Shown: positions 1 through 10,516, numbered from the stretch's first letter. The stretch: 64,000 nucleotides of DNA from Candidatus Poribacteria bacterium (GCA_022821965.1 JAJECN010000040.1:186001-250000), one strand, 5' to 3'. Numbers and translations: made by a program. Notes: generated by a model from the sequence alone, not told the origin.

Positions 1-983
1 AGATCCATGTACTCCAAGGCGTGCTCAGTGGCAGTCTTCTCGTCCGCCGTCGCCATATCCACCGGATCTGGGACGCGCCCTGTGACATCGGTTACCATGC
101 CGGGGTTTGTCCCCCATGTCACCTGCGGTGCGATGTCCACTGCATTGAGTTGCAGCGTTCGGTCGTAAGTTGCACCTTTGTCAGTCGGAAGCTGCTTCCA
201 ACGTTCAACCGCTGCATCAAATTCTTCGCCTTTCGGTGCGAAACGTTTGCCAGCAATATATTCATAGGTGGTGTCGTCAGGGGCAATCATACCGGCGCGC
301 GCGCCTGCCTCAATGGACATATTGCAGACGGTCATCCGCTCCTCAATGCTGAGGGCGCGGATAGCAGAGCCTGTGTACTCGACCACAGCACCGTTGCCGC
401 CGTCGATACCGATATGTCCGATAATAGAGAGGATGATGTCTTTCGCTGTCACGCCGTAGGGGAGGGTGCCATCAATCCGAATCTCAAAGGTTTCCGATTT
501 CTGTTGCAAGAGACATTGCGTCGCGAGGACGTGTTCAATCTCACTTGTGCCGATACCGAATGCAAGGGCACCGAGGGCACCGTGCGTTGAGGTATGGCTA
601 TCGCCGCACACAATGGTTTTGCCGGGCAACGTGATGCCGAGTTCGGGTCCGATGACGTGGACGATGCCTTGTTCAGGGCTGTCGATGTCGTACAGCGGGA
701 CATCAAACTCAGTGCAGTTTTGCGCGAGCGTTTCCATCTGCTTTGCCGCAATCAGGTCGGTAACAGGCAGCGACCTATCCGTTGTTGGTACGTTGTGATC
801 CATCGTCGCGAACGTCAGATCGGGACGGCGGACCTTTCGGTTGTTGAGCCTCAACCCTTCAAATGCTTGTGGGGATGTGACTTCGTGGACGAGGTGCGTG
901 TCGATATAGAGGATCGGCACCTCGTCTGCGGAAGCGCGTACGAGATGCGCCTCCCATATTTTTTCGTACATCGTTTTTTTCAT
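1..983 (-). CDS. leuC: 3-isopropylmalate dehydratase large subunit, C-terminus beyond window
   Basis: Reading the minus strand from the ATG at 983 gives an uninterrupted frame to the window edge, about 327 of the usual ~465 residues. The start region ([29 protein letters not shown]) and the core motifs [29 protein letters not shown] and [15 protein letters not shown] are those of aconitase-superfamily LeuC. It isomerises 2- to 3-isopropylmalate in leucine synthesis, in the cytoplasm, with LeuD and a [4Fe-4S] cluster. The cluster cysteines lie in the missing C-terminal part. An alternative start is the second Met four codons in, which is where many LeuC proteins begin. No frameshift is seen. 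Confidence 0.95.
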   Translation of the reverse strand, partial: MKKTMYEKIWEAHLVRASADEVPILYIDTHLVHEVTSPQAFEGLRLNNRKVRRPDLTFATMDHNVPTTDRSLPVTDLIAAKQMETLAQNCTEFDVPLYDIDSPEQGIVHVIGPELGITLPGKTIVCGDSHTSTHGALGALAFGIGTSEIEHVLATQCLLQQKSETFEIRIDGTLPYGVTAKDIILSIIGHIGIDGGNGAVVEYTGSAIRALSIEERMTVCNMSIEAGARAGMIAPDDTTYEYIAGKRFAPKGEEFDAAVERWKQLPTDKGATYDRTLQLNAVDIAPQVTWGTNPGMVTDVTGRVPDPVDMATADEKTATEHALEYMD

Positions 984-1044
984 AGTTTTCTTTTACCTAT
1001 TAATTATAATTCAATTCAATTTGAGAATTCAGATAACCATTAAA

Positions 1045-1956
1045 TTAGAAGTAGCCTCTCCTAATTACATCATTCTCAGGGCTCTCGTCAACAACCTTAC
1101 GGACATGATCTAAAAATCTGAGGAATACCTCCGCCGAAAAAGGGTTGTGTTCTAAATATTGAGCAAATTTCCTTCTATTTTCTTTTCTCCCTTCAACACT
1201 ACTGAACGCACGACGAACCTCAGAAGAAAGCCTCTTTGCTTTACGTAATATAAGAATTTCGTCAATAGCTGTAGTGTTAGCACTTATAGGGAACATATCA
1301 AGCCATTCACACAATAAATAATATTTCGCTCCCGGAACAGCAAGTTTAACATCTAAAGCGGTCGCGGCCGCTTCTTGAAACATTGTTTTATCAAGGTTTG
1401 TTTTGCACTCCGCCGCAACATAAGCGATATTAGTTTCTTCCGTCACATTGTTATGAAAATCCTCATAGTGCGATGAGCGAACAAATAATCTTCTACTTAT
1501 GGCAAAATCATGATCTTTATTTCTGAATCGCATACCCCCACCTACTCTATCTTCCCTAATACCTGACTCAAATCTAATTCCCGAAAAACAAGTCATTGGC
1601 CCAAAATCTAAATCATAGGTTTGAAATAAATCAGAAAGTGTTGATGTTAATAATATGGGAAGGAATTCTTCAATAATGGTATTATCAAGCTTAAGCTGAC
1701 CTTTCTGCCGATAAAGGAAATTGTTGTCGCTATCAAATATTACATTTAACTCAATATATTGTTTGTATTCATTGAGTATGTCAACCATATCAACGACAAT
1801 GTTTCGATGTTCACCCGAAACTAACTTTAGGTGCTCTAACCATTTTTTATATAGTGTCACTGCTTCCAAGATACGGGAGCGGTCAGTTTCAGGAAGTTTT
1901 TCATTTTCAAGCAATGCGTTTAACTTATCACCATGAGGTGTTGGTAGAACATACAC
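1045..1956 (-). CDS. Type II restriction endonuclease, Bpu10I-like (tentative)
   Basis: 303 residues, GTG start (plus-strand CAC at 1954-1956) only 2 bases after the stop of the methyltransferase, so the two are translationally linked. A PD-(D/E)XK nuclease core is suggested by D148/D150 (KDHDFAI) followed by E183-C184-K185 in the segment AAECKTNLDKTMFQEA. The EXK-plus-DKTM layout recalls the Bpu10I-like endonuclease family from memory. Recognition sequence cannot be read from the sequence. Expected role: cleavage of unmodified foreign DNA. The REase following its MTase in one operon, with a weak start codon, fits the need for protection before cleavage. No disruption is visible. Confidence 0.65.
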   Translation of the reverse strand: MYVLPTPHGDKLNALLENEKLPETDRSRILEAVTLYKKWLEHLKLVSGEHRNIVVDMVDILNEYKQYIELNVIFDSDNNFLYRQKGQLKLDNTIIEEFLPILLTSTLSDLFQTYDLDFGPMTCFSGIRFESGIREDRVGGGMRFRNKDHDFAISRRLFVRSSHYEDFHNNVTEETNIAYVAAECKTNLDKTMFQEAAATALDVKLAVPGAKYYLLCEWLDMFPISANTTAIDEILILRKAKRLSSEVRRAFSSVEGRKENRRKFAQYLEHNPFSAEVFLRFLDHVRKVVDESPENDVIRRGYF

Positions 1957-1958
1957 AC

Positions 1959-3206
1959 TTAAACCCCTTTCGTACGCTTAGCATTGAACAAAGGTGATGG
2001 ATGAACGTCGTAAATATTCTTTATAGCTAATTTTATGTCTTTTTTCGACTTTTCGGGGACTGTTGAATATGAAGCTTCCAATGTTTCTTGAGCCACCTTC
2101 CGGGCTTTCTCTAAATATACTTCAGGTAATAGATGTTCAAAAGGCGGGGAAAAGTGGAGAATATCTTCAAAAATACTTTGCCCAAAACTATTACGAAATA
2201 CCCTTTGTTGCTTGAGAATTAAGTTAAATCCCAAAGATCTATGACAAACTTCGGCTACAATCTCACCGTTAAAGAACCGTGTTCCTTTTACCTTCGATTC
2301 TCTACCTACCACAAAAATTAATCTTGCTCCGGAACAACATACTCTCGCTAACTCACTGAGTGTTTGAGCCATGTCAAGACAAAACTGTACAACCGTCAGA
2401 AATCTATTGGCTCTATGTTTTCTATTAGCACCGAACTCTGATTTTGAGACCCTTAACAAATTCCAGTTCAAGGCTTCCATTGATGCCCGATATTGCTGGT
2501 GGTAATTAAAAACGTTAATATATGGCGGTGAGGTGATCACAAGATCGACCGATTTATCGCATAAGGAGACTTCACGGGCATCTGAAAGAAAAACCTCAAT
2601 AGATTGATGTGAAAACGGTAGTTTAATCACAAGTTGCCTGAGATTTCCCCAAACTTTAAAAATTTTCTGCGCTGATATATCGGTTTGATAAAAATCTAAT
2701 AGGGTAATCAAAGTTTCCAACAATCCGCTCTGAAAACGGTCATTCACCTTTGACAGCAATCCAACAAGCTTAAGTTTAACCGTCTCAAAGTTTGTGTTAC
2801 TATGAACTTGTTCAATATTCTGAAAAAGTGGTAATCCGGGCAAAAATTCATCATGAAGAAGATTTGACACTGCCTGTAAATGTGAACGGCGTAAATCAAT
2901 AGGAATGTTTATAAAACGGTAAGTCTGCGCTAGCATGACAGCAGCAGGGTTAATTTCGGTGCCGCTAGCTTTCAGTCCGGCCATTCCCGACTCCAAAAGA
3001 ACAGTTCCACTCCCAAGAAACGGGTCAAATACAGTGACATCGCTATCAGAATAATTATCCAAGAATACCTGAACCAATTGAGGTGAAAATTGCCCTTTCC
3101 AACGTAAAGGATTACTCCGATGCTTATTCGTAATATTGAGATCCGCCTGAAGTATTTCCTCTGTATCAAAGGGGGTATCTGCATAAATTCCATTCAAAAT
3201 TGGCAT
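1959..3206 (-). CDS. DNA methyltransferase of the adjacent type II R-M system
   Basis: 415 residues, ATG start. The SAM-binding motif I is DPFLGSGT at 61-68, preceded by a motif-X-like segment (RWKGQFSPQLV, ~35-45). The catalytic motif IV is TSPPY at 225-229. A (T/S)PPY tetrad is typical of amino-methyltransferases, m4C or m6A; which base cannot be decided. The order X-I-(spacer)-IV with ~160 residues between I and IV puts the target-recognition part either between them or in the C-terminal half. It directly precedes the endonuclease gene (2-bp gap) and should protect the host genome against it. Confidence 0.8.
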   Translation of the reverse strand: MPILNGIYADTPFDTEEILQADLNITNKHRSNPLRWKGQFSPQLVQVFLDNYSDSDVTVFDPFLGSGTVLLESGMAGLKASGTEINPAAVMLAQTYRFINIPIDLRRSHLQAVSNLLHDEFLPGLPLFQNIEQVHSNTNFETVKLKLVGLLSKVNDRFQSGLLETLITLLDFYQTDISAQKIFKVWGNLRQLVIKLPFSHQSIEVFLSDAREVSLCDKSVDLVITSPPYINVFNYHQQYRASMEALNWNLLRVSKSEFGANRKHRANRFLTVVQFCLDMAQTLSELARVCCSGARLIFVVGRESKVKGTRFFNGEIVAEVCHRSLGFNLILKQQRVFRNSFGQSIFEDILHFSPPFEHLLPEVYLEKARKVAQETLEASYSTVPEKSKKDIKLAIKNIYDVHPSPLFNAKRTKGV

Positions 3207-3411
3207 TATAATACCTACAAAATTCGCTTGTTCTCTGCTGTCCAGTTAATGGATTGTCAAATTACAAGCAGATGAGTTAATAGTAGAATTATTCATCACC
3301 TGTCGCAATGTGAAATAAATCGCACGACTCCAAGTCTCCCTTAATTTTAGATTCGAGGATAATCCAGTAGATTTCCAGAAATTAACGCCAAGACTATCCG
3401 CAAGTTATCCT

Positions 3412-4587
3412 TTATTCAAACGGTTGCAATATGCCATCTTGGACTATCATTATTTTGGGTTCATAGACAGCATCTCCGTCGGCATTAAAGGAGAATTTGC
3501 CCAAAACTGTGTCAAGATCTCTGATGTTCGCCAAGGCATCGCGAATCGCAGTTGCATCGGTTGATGCTGCGTTCTTGATTGCTTCCACTAAAATGTAGAC
3601 GGAGGCATATGAGGATACAGCAAAAATGTTTGGCTCCATGCCGAAAGTCTCGCTGTAATTCTGAACGAAGGCTTGATTTTTAGATGTATTATCTGTGCTG
3701 AGCCATCCTATAAAGGTTATCGCGCCTTCGGCGGCAGCACCCGCGGCTTGGACTTCAACATCGGTGAGTGAACTCACAATAAAGGGAACAGATATGCCAA
3801 GTTGGTCCGCTTGCGTTAATATGCCCGGTTTTTCAGGTGGCAACGCCGAGACAAAGATGGCATCGGGCTCCAACGCCTTTATTCGAGTTAATTGCGCGGA
3901 GAAGTCGGTATCGCCACTGCGGAAGGATTCTGTAGCGAGTACTTCAATGCCCCTCGCAGTAAATGCTTCTTGCAATGCAGCGTCTCGATCTGTAGAAAAG
4001 CCATCAATTTCATCATACATCGTAGCCACCCGTTGATAGCCGAGTTTCGCGTACGTTACCTCTATACCTTTAGGAACCACAACGTCTGTCGTGAGCGGGA
4101 TCCGAAAGACGAAATCACCGATTGCACTAAGACCACGTTCCCCCGATGTAGGGCTAATCGCTACAACCCGGTTTTCTTGTGCGACTGGAAAAGCCACTTT
4201 GGTTGCACTTGAAGAGGCGGGGCCGAGAATAACGGACACGCCATCCGTATGAATCAGTTTGTTGAAAGCATCAACTGCTCCCTCTGGCGTACTGGTGTCG
4301 TCTTCAATAATAAACTTGAATTGGGTATTGCTGGGTCGCGATTCGGGGATCGCTCCTACAAGTTGTGGGTTATTAATTTCACTGAGAGCGAGGTCGAAGC
4401 CTTGTTTCATGAGTTCGCCTGCGGAAGCCAAGTGCCCTGTCAAAGGTAAAACGACTCCGATAGAAATTTCGTCGCTTTTATCTTCTACCTGGGGTGTGGT
4501 AGGATGGACAATTTGGGATACCCGCTCACAGGCGGAAAAACCTATTATCAAGATGGCAATTGCCACAATCAACATAAATGATTTCAT
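3412..4587 (-). CDS. Branched-chain amino-acid-type ABC transporter substrate-binding lipoprotein
   Basis: 391 residues. N-terminal hydrophobic signal with lipobox FSAC, lipidated Cys at 20. The mature part is a periplasmic-binding protein of the Leu/Ile/Val (Peripla_BP_6, LivJ-like) type: IGVVLPLTGHLASAGELMKQG near the start, ILGPASSSATKVAFPVAQE, and DTDFSAQLTRIKALEPDAIF in the middle. It would capture amino acids or a related small ligand at the outer face of the inner membrane. No permease or ATPase genes are adjacent, so its transporter must be elsewhere, or the protein is an orphan sensor-type binder. It lies downstream of RNase J, separated by a hairpin repeat. Confidence 0.85.
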   Translation of the reverse strand: MKSFMLIVAIAILIIGFSACERVSQIVHPTTPQVEDKSDEISIGVVLPLTGHLASAGELMKQGFDLALSEINNPQLVGAIPESRPSNTQFKFIIEDDTSTPEGAVDAFNKLIHTDGVSVILGPASSSATKVAFPVAQENRVVAISPTSGERGLSAIGDFVFRIPLTTDVVVPKGIEVTYAKLGYQRVATMYDEIDGFSTDRDAALQEAFTARGIEVLATESFRSGDTDFSAQLTRIKALEPDAIFVSALPPEKPGILTQADQLGISVPFIVSSLTDVEVQAAGAAAEGAITFIGWLSTDNTSKNQAFVQNYSETFGMEPNIFAVSSYASVYILVEAIKNAASTDATAIRDALANIRDLDTVLGKFSFNADGDAVYEPKIMIVQDGILQPFE

Positions 4588-4610
4588 TCGATATGTTCCT
4601 TTCTTTTATT

Positions 4611-4700
4611 AGTTGTCAGTCATCAGTTACCAGTTGTCAGTTAAGAGGTGGGTTTGTTAAATTAGAGTCCTCTTTAACCGAGGACCGACAACTAACAACC
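4611..4700. repeat. Family A hairpin repeat, copy 1
   Basis: The left arm is a run of near-repeats of AGTTGTCAGT / CAGTTACCAGTTGTCAGTTA ending in AAGAGG. The right arm is the complement, CCTCTTTAACC followed by GACAACTAACAACC. The two arms would fold into one long imperfect hairpin with a loop of about 20 bases. Same family as at 28062, 33268, 48856, 57601, 58369 and 62581. Confidence 0.75.
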
Positions 4701-4708
4701 GGGACCCA

Positions 4709-6526
4709 TTAAACCCGCATAACGACGGGGAAGATGAGTGGACTCCGTTGCATCTGTTTTGAGAAAAACCGGCGGAGCGCGCCTCGGATTTCGTCTTGGA
4801 CGGTCTCCGTTTCGTGCTTCTGTTCATCGCTCAGATTTTCAATGACGCGTAGGGTGATTTCTTTTGCTTCTTTTATCAGTTCTTCTGATTCGTCCATGTA
4901 GACAAACCCACGCGAAATAATTTCTATTTGTCCAGCGTTTAGCCCCGTTTTGGAGTGGCTATGGGTTTCCGTCGGCTGTTGGAAATCTTCAGGCAAGAGG
5001 TTTTTTGCTGAAGTTACACCCTCCTGCTGATCGCTGACGGAAACTGATGGTTGATTGCCATCACCTATGTCGCTGTGTAGCACGACAATAGGGACAACGA
5101 TGCCGTCTTCGGCGAGTTGGATACGGTCGCGTAGGACGATATCCTCAAGTCCAATTTCCGGCTTGCCGTCAACGAGGACGCGTCCGGAGCGTCCCTCACG
5201 TCCAAAAACCTCGCACGTCTCAGGTGTAAGATGAATGAGTTCGCCGTCTTCAGCGACTTTAATGTTGTCGCTGGGGATGCCGACAGACTCAGCGAGTTCA
5301 GCGTGTCGTACAAGGTTCTGGTATTCGCCGTGCATCGGGATAAAAAACTTGGGCTGTAAGAGATTGAGCATCAATTTTAGGTCTTCGGTTGATCCGTGGC
5401 CCGAGACATGAACGTTGGCGTTACGCTCATGGTATATCTTCGCGCCGCGTCTGATCAGATGGTTCACTACATTCCCGATGGCCTTTTCGTTGCCGGGTAT
5501 GATTCGGGCGGAGATGACGACCGTATCCCCCTGTTCCACCTTTAAAAATGGGTGATTGTCGAGTGCCATCAATGACATGGCAGATCGAGGTTCACCTTGG
5601 CTGCCGGTACTCAAAATCATAACTTCGTGCGGTTTGAACATAGACGCGTCGCGAGCGTCAATGAGATAGTCCGGGTTCAGGTTAAGATAACCGAGTTCGG
5701 AAGCGGTACGCACGTTATTGAGCAGGGAACGTCCACTGATAGCAATAAGCCGTCGATGTATGTTTGCCAAATCGATGAATTGCTGGATTCGGTGTAGACT
5801 TGAAGAAAAGGTACAAAGGAAAAGTTTCTGCTCCGTTTTCTGGAAAATATTGTCTATGGTATCATAGATGCTCCGCTCAGAAGGGGTTTGCCCGGGTCGT
5901 TCTACATTTGTGCTGTCGGAGATGAGCAGAAGCACGCCTTCTGACCCCAAGCGAGCGAGCGTTTGGATGTCACTCAATTTTCCATCGACAGGAGTCATGT
6001 CAAACTTGAAATCGCCGGTATGGACGATAACACCGACCGGTGTGCGGAGCGCGATCGCGACACTATCTGGAATGCTGTGTGTGACATGGATGAATTCAGC
6101 GGAAAAATCGCCTAATTCGACGGTGTCGCCGGGGGCAATGATATTGAGTTGTGCCTTGCCGAGTACGTGGTATTCACGTAATCTCCCACTTGCAATCGCG
6201 AGCGTGAGTTGCGTGCCGTAGACCGGTACATCTAACTGGCGCAAAACGTAGAATAAGGCACCAATATGATCCTCATGTCCATGGGTTAGAAGGAGGCCGC
6301 GAATCTTCTCTTTCCGTTCAACGAGATAGTGGATGTCTGGCAATATTAGATCAACACCGGGCATGTCTGCATTCGGTAGCATGAAACCGGTATCAATGAC
6401 GACAATGTCGTCCTCGGTCTCATACACCATCATGTTGAGCCCAAATTCGCCTAAGCCTCCTAACGGAATGATCGAAACGTTTTTCTCAGCTATCTGTTCA
6501 CTATTAACTGGTGTGGAATTTGTCAT
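4709..6526 (-). CDS. rnj: Ribonuclease J
   Basis: 605 residues. Metallo-beta-lactamase/beta-CASP nuclease with the zinc motif HGHEDH (H82, H84, D86, H87), HTGDFKFD further on, and the beta-CASP segments (STNVERPG, STGSQGEP, HVSGHGSTEDLKLML, PMHGEY). The C-terminal RNase J domain follows (SRGFVYMDES... VMRV). It acts as an endo- and 5'-3' exoribonuclease in mRNA decay and rRNA processing. There is an unusually long insert at ~500-535 (GDGNQPSVSVSDQQEG...) between the beta-CASP part and the C-terminal domain, low in conserved residues. ATG at 6526; no strong Shine-Dalgarno precedes it. 50 bp downstream of the TolB-like gene. Confidence 0.95.
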   Translation of the reverse strand: MTNSTPVNSEQIAEKNVSIIPLGGLGEFGLNMMVYETEDDIVVIDTGFMLPNADMPGVDLILPDIHYLVERKEKIRGLLLTHGHEDHIGALFYVLRQLDVPVYGTQLTLAIASGRLREYHVLGKAQLNIIAPGDTVELGDFSAEFIHVTHSIPDSVAIALRTPVGVIVHTGDFKFDMTPVDGKLSDIQTLARLGSEGVLLLISDSTNVERPGQTPSERSIYDTIDNIFQKTEQKLFLCTFSSSLHRIQQFIDLANIHRRLIAISGRSLLNNVRTASELGYLNLNPDYLIDARDASMFKPHEVMILSTGSQGEPRSAMSLMALDNHPFLKVEQGDTVVISARIIPGNEKAIGNVVNHLIRRGAKIYHERNANVHVSGHGSTEDLKLMLNLLQPKFFIPMHGEYQNLVRHAELAESVGIPSDNIKVAEDGELIHLTPETCEVFGREGRSGRVLVDGKPEIGLEDIVLRDRIQLAEDGIVVPIVVLHSDIGDGNQPSVSVSDQQEGVTSAKNLLPEDFQQPTETHSHSKTGLNAGQIEIISRGFVYMDESEELIKEAKEITLRVIENLSDEQKHETETVQDEIRGALRRFFSKQMQRSPLIFPVVMRV

Positions 6527-6576
6527 AAAAAGTTATTCAGCCGACTACTGACTGTCGTTTAAGTTTAATAATTGCT

Positions 6577-7602
6577 TTATCGCCAATGGAGATCAAAATA
6601 ATCGTAAGCAGTTGAGGTCATCTGCTGCATTCTGCCGGTTTCAACATCTAAGGTGAAAATTTCACTGGTGCGTCGTCCATCCGAACTTTTACCGATAAAT
6701 GCGACCCGGCTTCCGTCCGGATTCCATGTTGCGTCACGTCCATTGTACAAGCTCAGATTCAGATAGTCCTTAAATCGCCCGTTTTCTACAGTGGCAACGC
6801 ATATCTCGCCTGATGTATAAAACAGAAGTTGTTTACCGTCTGGTGACCACTCTTCAATCGCTTGACACGGTGGCTCGTCACGTTGTAGAAACCATTTCCT
6901 ATTTATACTGACGACCTCCGGTTCTGCAAGCGCGAGGAGACCATCGGTGTTAAACGCGATCCATTTACGGTCTGGCGACCACTCGGGCCAGCTTGTTTCC
7001 TTTGGCAACACTTCAAGCAATCTTCTTTTCGGTTCTTTAATCTTTTCGCCTTTCGCATCCCAATGTAGCCACCCCTCTGCCCACTGCTGGGTCCGCCACC
7101 GCTTTATTTTTCCATCAACCGTTACCATCCAATTTTCCAGACGATCTTTCGGACGGTCAATCTCAACGACAACCAGAAGGGCATGACTTAACGGGGACCA
7201 CCAGAAATCGTGAATATTGTACTCTCTTTTGATGAGTCGTTTGTTCTCGGTCCCATCCGCCCACATCACATATAGCGATTTCGCGCCATCTACACCGGAG
7301 ATGTAAGCGATACGCTCGGCATCCGGTGACCATCGCGGGTTGCGCGAAAGTCCATCATCGGTGAGTCGGCGGAAATCGGTGCCGTCTGGATTCATCGTGC
7401 AGATGTTATACTGATAGAACTCCCACCAATTAGATGTATCTCGGACTCTCTCCAGTGTTCGTGTTGTCGCACGGAAACCGTCCTCATTCAGAAACGGCTC
7501 ACGGATGGCAAAGACCAATTTGCCCGGACTCCCCTCTGCAAACACGCCTCCACCTGCCGTGACAACTAATATGAGTACGCCAATCAGAGATTTGATAAGC
7601 AT
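6577..7602 (-). CDS. Secreted TolB-like WD40/PD40 beta-propeller protein
   Basis: 341 residues with an N-terminal signal peptide (MLIKSLIGVLILVVTAGGGVFA). Several PD40/TolB-type blades are visible, each with an R-x-S-P-D or similar turn: NPRWSPDAERIAYISG, WPEWSPDRKWIAFNTD, IEEWSPDGKQLLFYTS, DATWNPDGSRVAFIG. Such propellers serve as periplasmic protein-protein scaffolds; the specific partner is unknown. Its neighbours are RNase J downstream and, across a miniature inverted-repeat element, leuS upstream. Neither neighbour suggests a function. Confidence 0.75.
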   Translation of the reverse strand: MLIKSLIGVLILVVTAGGGVFAEGSPGKLVFAIREPFLNEDGFRATTRTLERVRDTSNWWEFYQYNICTMNPDGTDFRRLTDDGLSRNPRWSPDAERIAYISGVDGAKSLYVMWADGTENKRLIKREYNIHDFWWSPLSHALLVVVEIDRPKDRLENWMVTVDGKIKRWRTQQWAEGWLHWDAKGEKIKEPKRRLLEVLPKETSWPEWSPDRKWIAFNTDGLLALAEPEVVSINRKWFLQRDEPPCQAIEEWSPDGKQLLFYTSGEICVATVENGRFKDYLNLSLYNGRDATWNPDGSRVAFIGKSSDGRRTSEIFTLDVETGRMQQMTSTAYDYFDLHWR

Positions 7603-7642
7603 AAGTCTATCTTCTTTGGATGACTGATTACTGATAACTATT

Positions 7643-7724
7643 TAGGACTTACGCAATTTTCCCGTGTGATGTGCCGCAGGCGAGGTTTAAAACCTCGCCT
7701 GCAGGGGGTTTGCGTAAGTCCTCC
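7643..7724. mobile_element. Family B MITE-like element, copy 1 (82 bp)
   Basis: Bounded by inverted ends GGACTTACGCA (7645-7655) and TGCGTAAGTCC (7711-7721), with a possible 4-bp target duplication TATT at 7639-7642 and 7725-7728. The interior holds a perfect 13-bp-arm palindrome at 7676-7702 (GCAGGCGAGGTTT and its complement). It encodes nothing. It sits immediately behind the leuS stop codon, so the strong internal hairpin may serve as transcription stop or mRNA 3' end. A second copy with the same ends lies at 33336-33456. Confidence 0.7.
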
Positions 7725-7726
7725 TA

Positions 7727-10282
7727 TTAAACAACAATGTTGATGAGGTTACGCTTCGGCACAACGATAACCTTCCGAACCGGTTTCCCTTCAATAAATC
7801 GCTGGACCCGTTCATCTGCGAGTGCGGCTTCTTCAATTTCCTTATCAGTTGCATCGGCAGGAAGTTCAAGACGACTCCGCAGCTTCCCGTTAACCTGTGC
7901 AATGATGGTTACAGTGGCACTCGTCAGGACGGATTCGTCGTGTGTGGGCCACTGCTCGTGCGCGATGAATCCTGTTTCACCGAGACGATGCCACAATTCT
8001 TGAGCAATGTGGGGTGCGTAAGGTGAAAGCAGATGCAGGAAAACCTTCAAAGTCTCTTTCGGCAGCGACTTCACTTGTGTGGCGGTGTTAACGAAGATCA
8101 TCATCTGACTAATCGCTGTATTCATCTTATCAATCGACTCCGTATCCTCTGTTACCTGCTTGATAGTTTTGTGGAGTTCGCGCCAGAGTTCAGATTCCGT
8201 TGTACCAGCAGCGTCCGTCAATTTCTCGTTGAGTTCACCGGTCTCTTCATCAATAACAAGCCGCCAGACGCGCTGAAGGAATCGGTAGACCCCTTCTACC
8301 CCCGCATCCTGCCACGGCGTACTGGCTGTGACTGGACCGATAAACAGCAAATAGAGACGGAGTGCGTCCGCACCGTAATTGTCAATAACGTCATTCGGAT
8401 TGATGACGTTAAAGCGCGATTTCGACATCTTTTCTATTTGCACATTGAGGGATACGCCGGAAGTTTTAACAACCGATTTTCCATTGTTCTGTTCAACTTC
8501 GTGTGGATAGTAATATTTACCAGCATCGTCTTGATACGATTCAGCGAGGATTGTGCCTTGGTTCACCAAACCTTGGAATGGCTCTTTGGTGGAAACGAGT
8601 CCACTATCGTAGAGCACTTTGTGCCAGAAACGTGCATAGAGCAGGTGCAAAACAGCGTGCTCGGCACCTCCCATGTAGAGGTCTACCGGCATCCAGTAGC
8701 GTTCGAGTTCAGTAGCAAAGGGTGCTTCAATATTCTGGGCATCGAGGAAGCGGAGATAATACCAACAAGAACCTGCCCATTGCGGCATAATGTTCGTCTC
8801 TCGTGTAGCGATGGTACCATCAGGTAGCGTTACCTTCAGCCATTCCTTATCGGCACGGGCAAGCGGCGGTTTGCCGTCTTCCGTCGGTTTATAGGCATCA
8901 ATCGACGGCAATTCAACAGGCAATGCTTCGTCTGGCAGTTGAACAATCGTTCCATCGTCGAGATGTGCCAATGGGAAAGGTTCACCCCAATACCTTTGCC
9001 GTGAGAAAAGCCAGTCCCGTAAGCGGTACTGAACTTGACGCATGCCCGTTCCTCCGCTTTCGAGCCATGCGATCATCTTTTCTTTCGCTTCAGCAACTTG
9101 CAAGCCGTTGAGGAAATCTGAATTGACGCAGATCCCGTCTCCTTCAAAAGCCTCCTCTTCAATAGGTTTTTCACCGCCGCTAATGACCTCAACGATAGGA
9201 ATGTCAAAAGTCGTAGCGAATTCGTGGTCGCGTTCATCGTGTCCCGGCACTGCCATAATAGCACCCGTACCGTAAGTCATCAGGACATAATCAGCGACCC
9301 AAATCGGGATAGGTTGGTCGTTGCAAGGATTAATGGCATACGCCCCCGTGAAAACGCCTGTTTTCTCTGTTGCGAGATCCGTGCGTTGGAGATCGGATTT
9401 GTTGACGGCTTCCTTGACATACGTTTCAACAGCAGATGCAGCATCGGGGTGCATTATCTCGGAGACGAGCGGATGTTCTGGTGCAAGCACGCAATAGGTT
9501 GCCCCAAAGAGCGTATCTGGACGCGTTGTGAAAACGGTGAACATCTTATCGCTGTCTTTGATATTGAAGGTGATATCTGCACCTTCCGACTTGCCGATCC
9601 AGTGCCGTTGCATCTCTTTGAGCCCCTCGGGCCAATCCAATAGATCAAGGTCTTCCAACAACCGTTCAGCATAAGCGGTAATTTTGAGCATCCATTGGTG
9701 CATGAGGCGGCGTTCAACGGGGTCTTCGGTTTCGACGTATTTTCCATCTTTTACTTCTTCGTTTGAGAGGACGGTGCCTAACGCTGGGCACCAGTTGACC
9801 GGCACATCGGCAAGGTATGCTAAACCCTTTTCATAGAGACGGAGAAAGATCCATTGTGTCCATTTGTAGTATTCAGGCAGGGATGTGTCAATTTTGCGAG
9901 ACCAGTCGTAAGAGAGACCGATGCGTTGGATCTGCTGCTGAAAAGTTTCCGTGTTCCGTTTTGTAACGTCCGCTGGATGTTCATTTTCGCGTACTGCGTA
10001 CCGCTCTGTGGGAAGTCCGAAGGCATCCCATCCCATCGGGTGCATCACATGATAGCCCTGCATTCGCCGAAAATTGGCGAGTACATCAGTCGGCACGTAG
10101 TTCTTGGCGTGTCCCATGTGAAGTCCGGCACCTGAGGTATATGGAAACATTCCAAGCACATAAAATTTCGGCTTCGCCTTTAGTATCTCGATGTCGTTTG
10201 GAACTTTAAATGCTTCTTTTTTTTGCCACTCGGCTTGCCAATAGGGTTCTATTCTCGCCGGGGCATAAGGATGATTCTCCAT
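7727..10282 (-). CDS. leuS: Leucyl-tRNA synthetase
   Basis: 851 residues, normal for bacterial LeuRS. Class I signatures are HMGH at 55-58 ([12 protein letters not shown]) and KMSKS at ~617-621 ([13 protein letters not shown]). The CP1 editing domain contains [12 protein letters not shown] and the hydrolytic-site region [21 protein letters not shown]. The C-terminal anticodon-binding domain ends with [15 protein letters not shown] and the family's closing [17 protein letters not shown]. It charges tRNA-Leu in the cytoplasm and edits mischarged products. A good promoter (10334-10362) precedes it. The last codons abut the family B element, which leaves the reading frame intact. Confidence 0.98.
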   Translation of the reverse strand: MENHPYAPARIEPYWQAEWQKKEAFKVPNDIEILKAKPKFYVLGMFPYTSGAGLHMGHAKNYVPTDVLANFRRMQGYHVMHPMGWDAFGLPTERYAVRENEHPADVTKRNTETFQQQIQRIGLSYDWSRKIDTSLPEYYKWTQWIFLRLYEKGLAYLADVPVNWCPALGTVLSNEEVKDGKYVETEDPVERRLMHQWMLKITAYAERLLEDLDLLDWPEGLKEMQRHWIGKSEGADITFNIKDSDKMFTVFTTRPDTLFGATYCVLAPEHPLVSEIMHPDAASAVETYVKEAVNKSDLQRTDLATEKTGVFTGAYAINPCNDQPIPIWVADYVLMTYGTGAIMAVPGHDERDHEFATTFDIPIVEVISGGEKPIEEEAFEGDGICVNSDFLNGLQVAEAKEKMIAWLESGGTGMRQVQYRLRDWLFSRQRYWGEPFPLAHLDDGTIVQLPDEALPVELPSIDAYKPTEDGKPPLARADKEWLKVTLPDGTIATRETNIMPQWAGSCWYYLRFLDAQNIEAPFATELERYWMPVDLYMGGAEHAVLHLLYARFWHKVLYDSGLVSTKEPFQGLVNQGTILAESYQDDAGKYYYPHEVEQNNGKSVVKTSGVSLNVQIEKMSKSRFNVINPNDVIDNYGADALRLYLLFIGPVTASTPWQDAGVEGVYRFLQRVWRLVIDEETGELNEKLTDAAGTTESELWRELHKTIKQVTEDTESIDKMNTAISQMMIFVNTATQVKSLPKETLKVFLHLLSPYAPHIAQELWHRLGETGFIAHEQWPTHDESVLTSATVTIIAQVNGKLRSRLELPADATDKEIEEAALADERVQRFIEGKPVRKVIVVPKRNLINIVV

Positions 10283-10333
10283 TTCGCGTTCGTCTCCTTT
10301 TTTATCTTATACATATTAGTTTTACAAGAATGA

Positions 10334-10362
10334 ATTTTAACACAACTCTGCGCTATTGTCAA
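10334..10362 (-). promoter_or_regulatory. Sigma70-type promoter for leuS
   Basis: Read on the minus strand: -35 TTGACA (10357-10362), 17-base spacer, -10 TAAAAT (10334-10339). It lies about 50 bp before the leuS start codon. Confidence 0.65.
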
Positions 10363-10395
10363 GAAGGCTTTTTTCAGTGAGGTTGCCATAAACTT

Positions 10396-10424
10396 TTGAA
10401 AAAAAATCAAAAGTATTGTAAAAT
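10396..10424 (+). promoter_or_regulatory. Sigma70-type promoter for the PhoX-like gene
   Basis: -35 TTGAAA (10396-10401), 17-base spacer, -10 TAAAAT (10419-10424). It lies about 90 bp before the start of the gene at 10517, divergent from the leuS promoter. Confidence 0.5.
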
Positions 10425-10516
10425 ATTAAAGTTATACTTTATACGTAAAGAAAGCATTCCGTCTACAATACAAAGATTTGATGACCTCTTTAACGTTCGT
10501 TTGATGAGGGAAATTT

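Noticed and set aside
8033-8827. 264-codon plus-strand frame
   Set aside because: Antisense to the leuS coding region; LeuRS motifs are continuous on the other strand.
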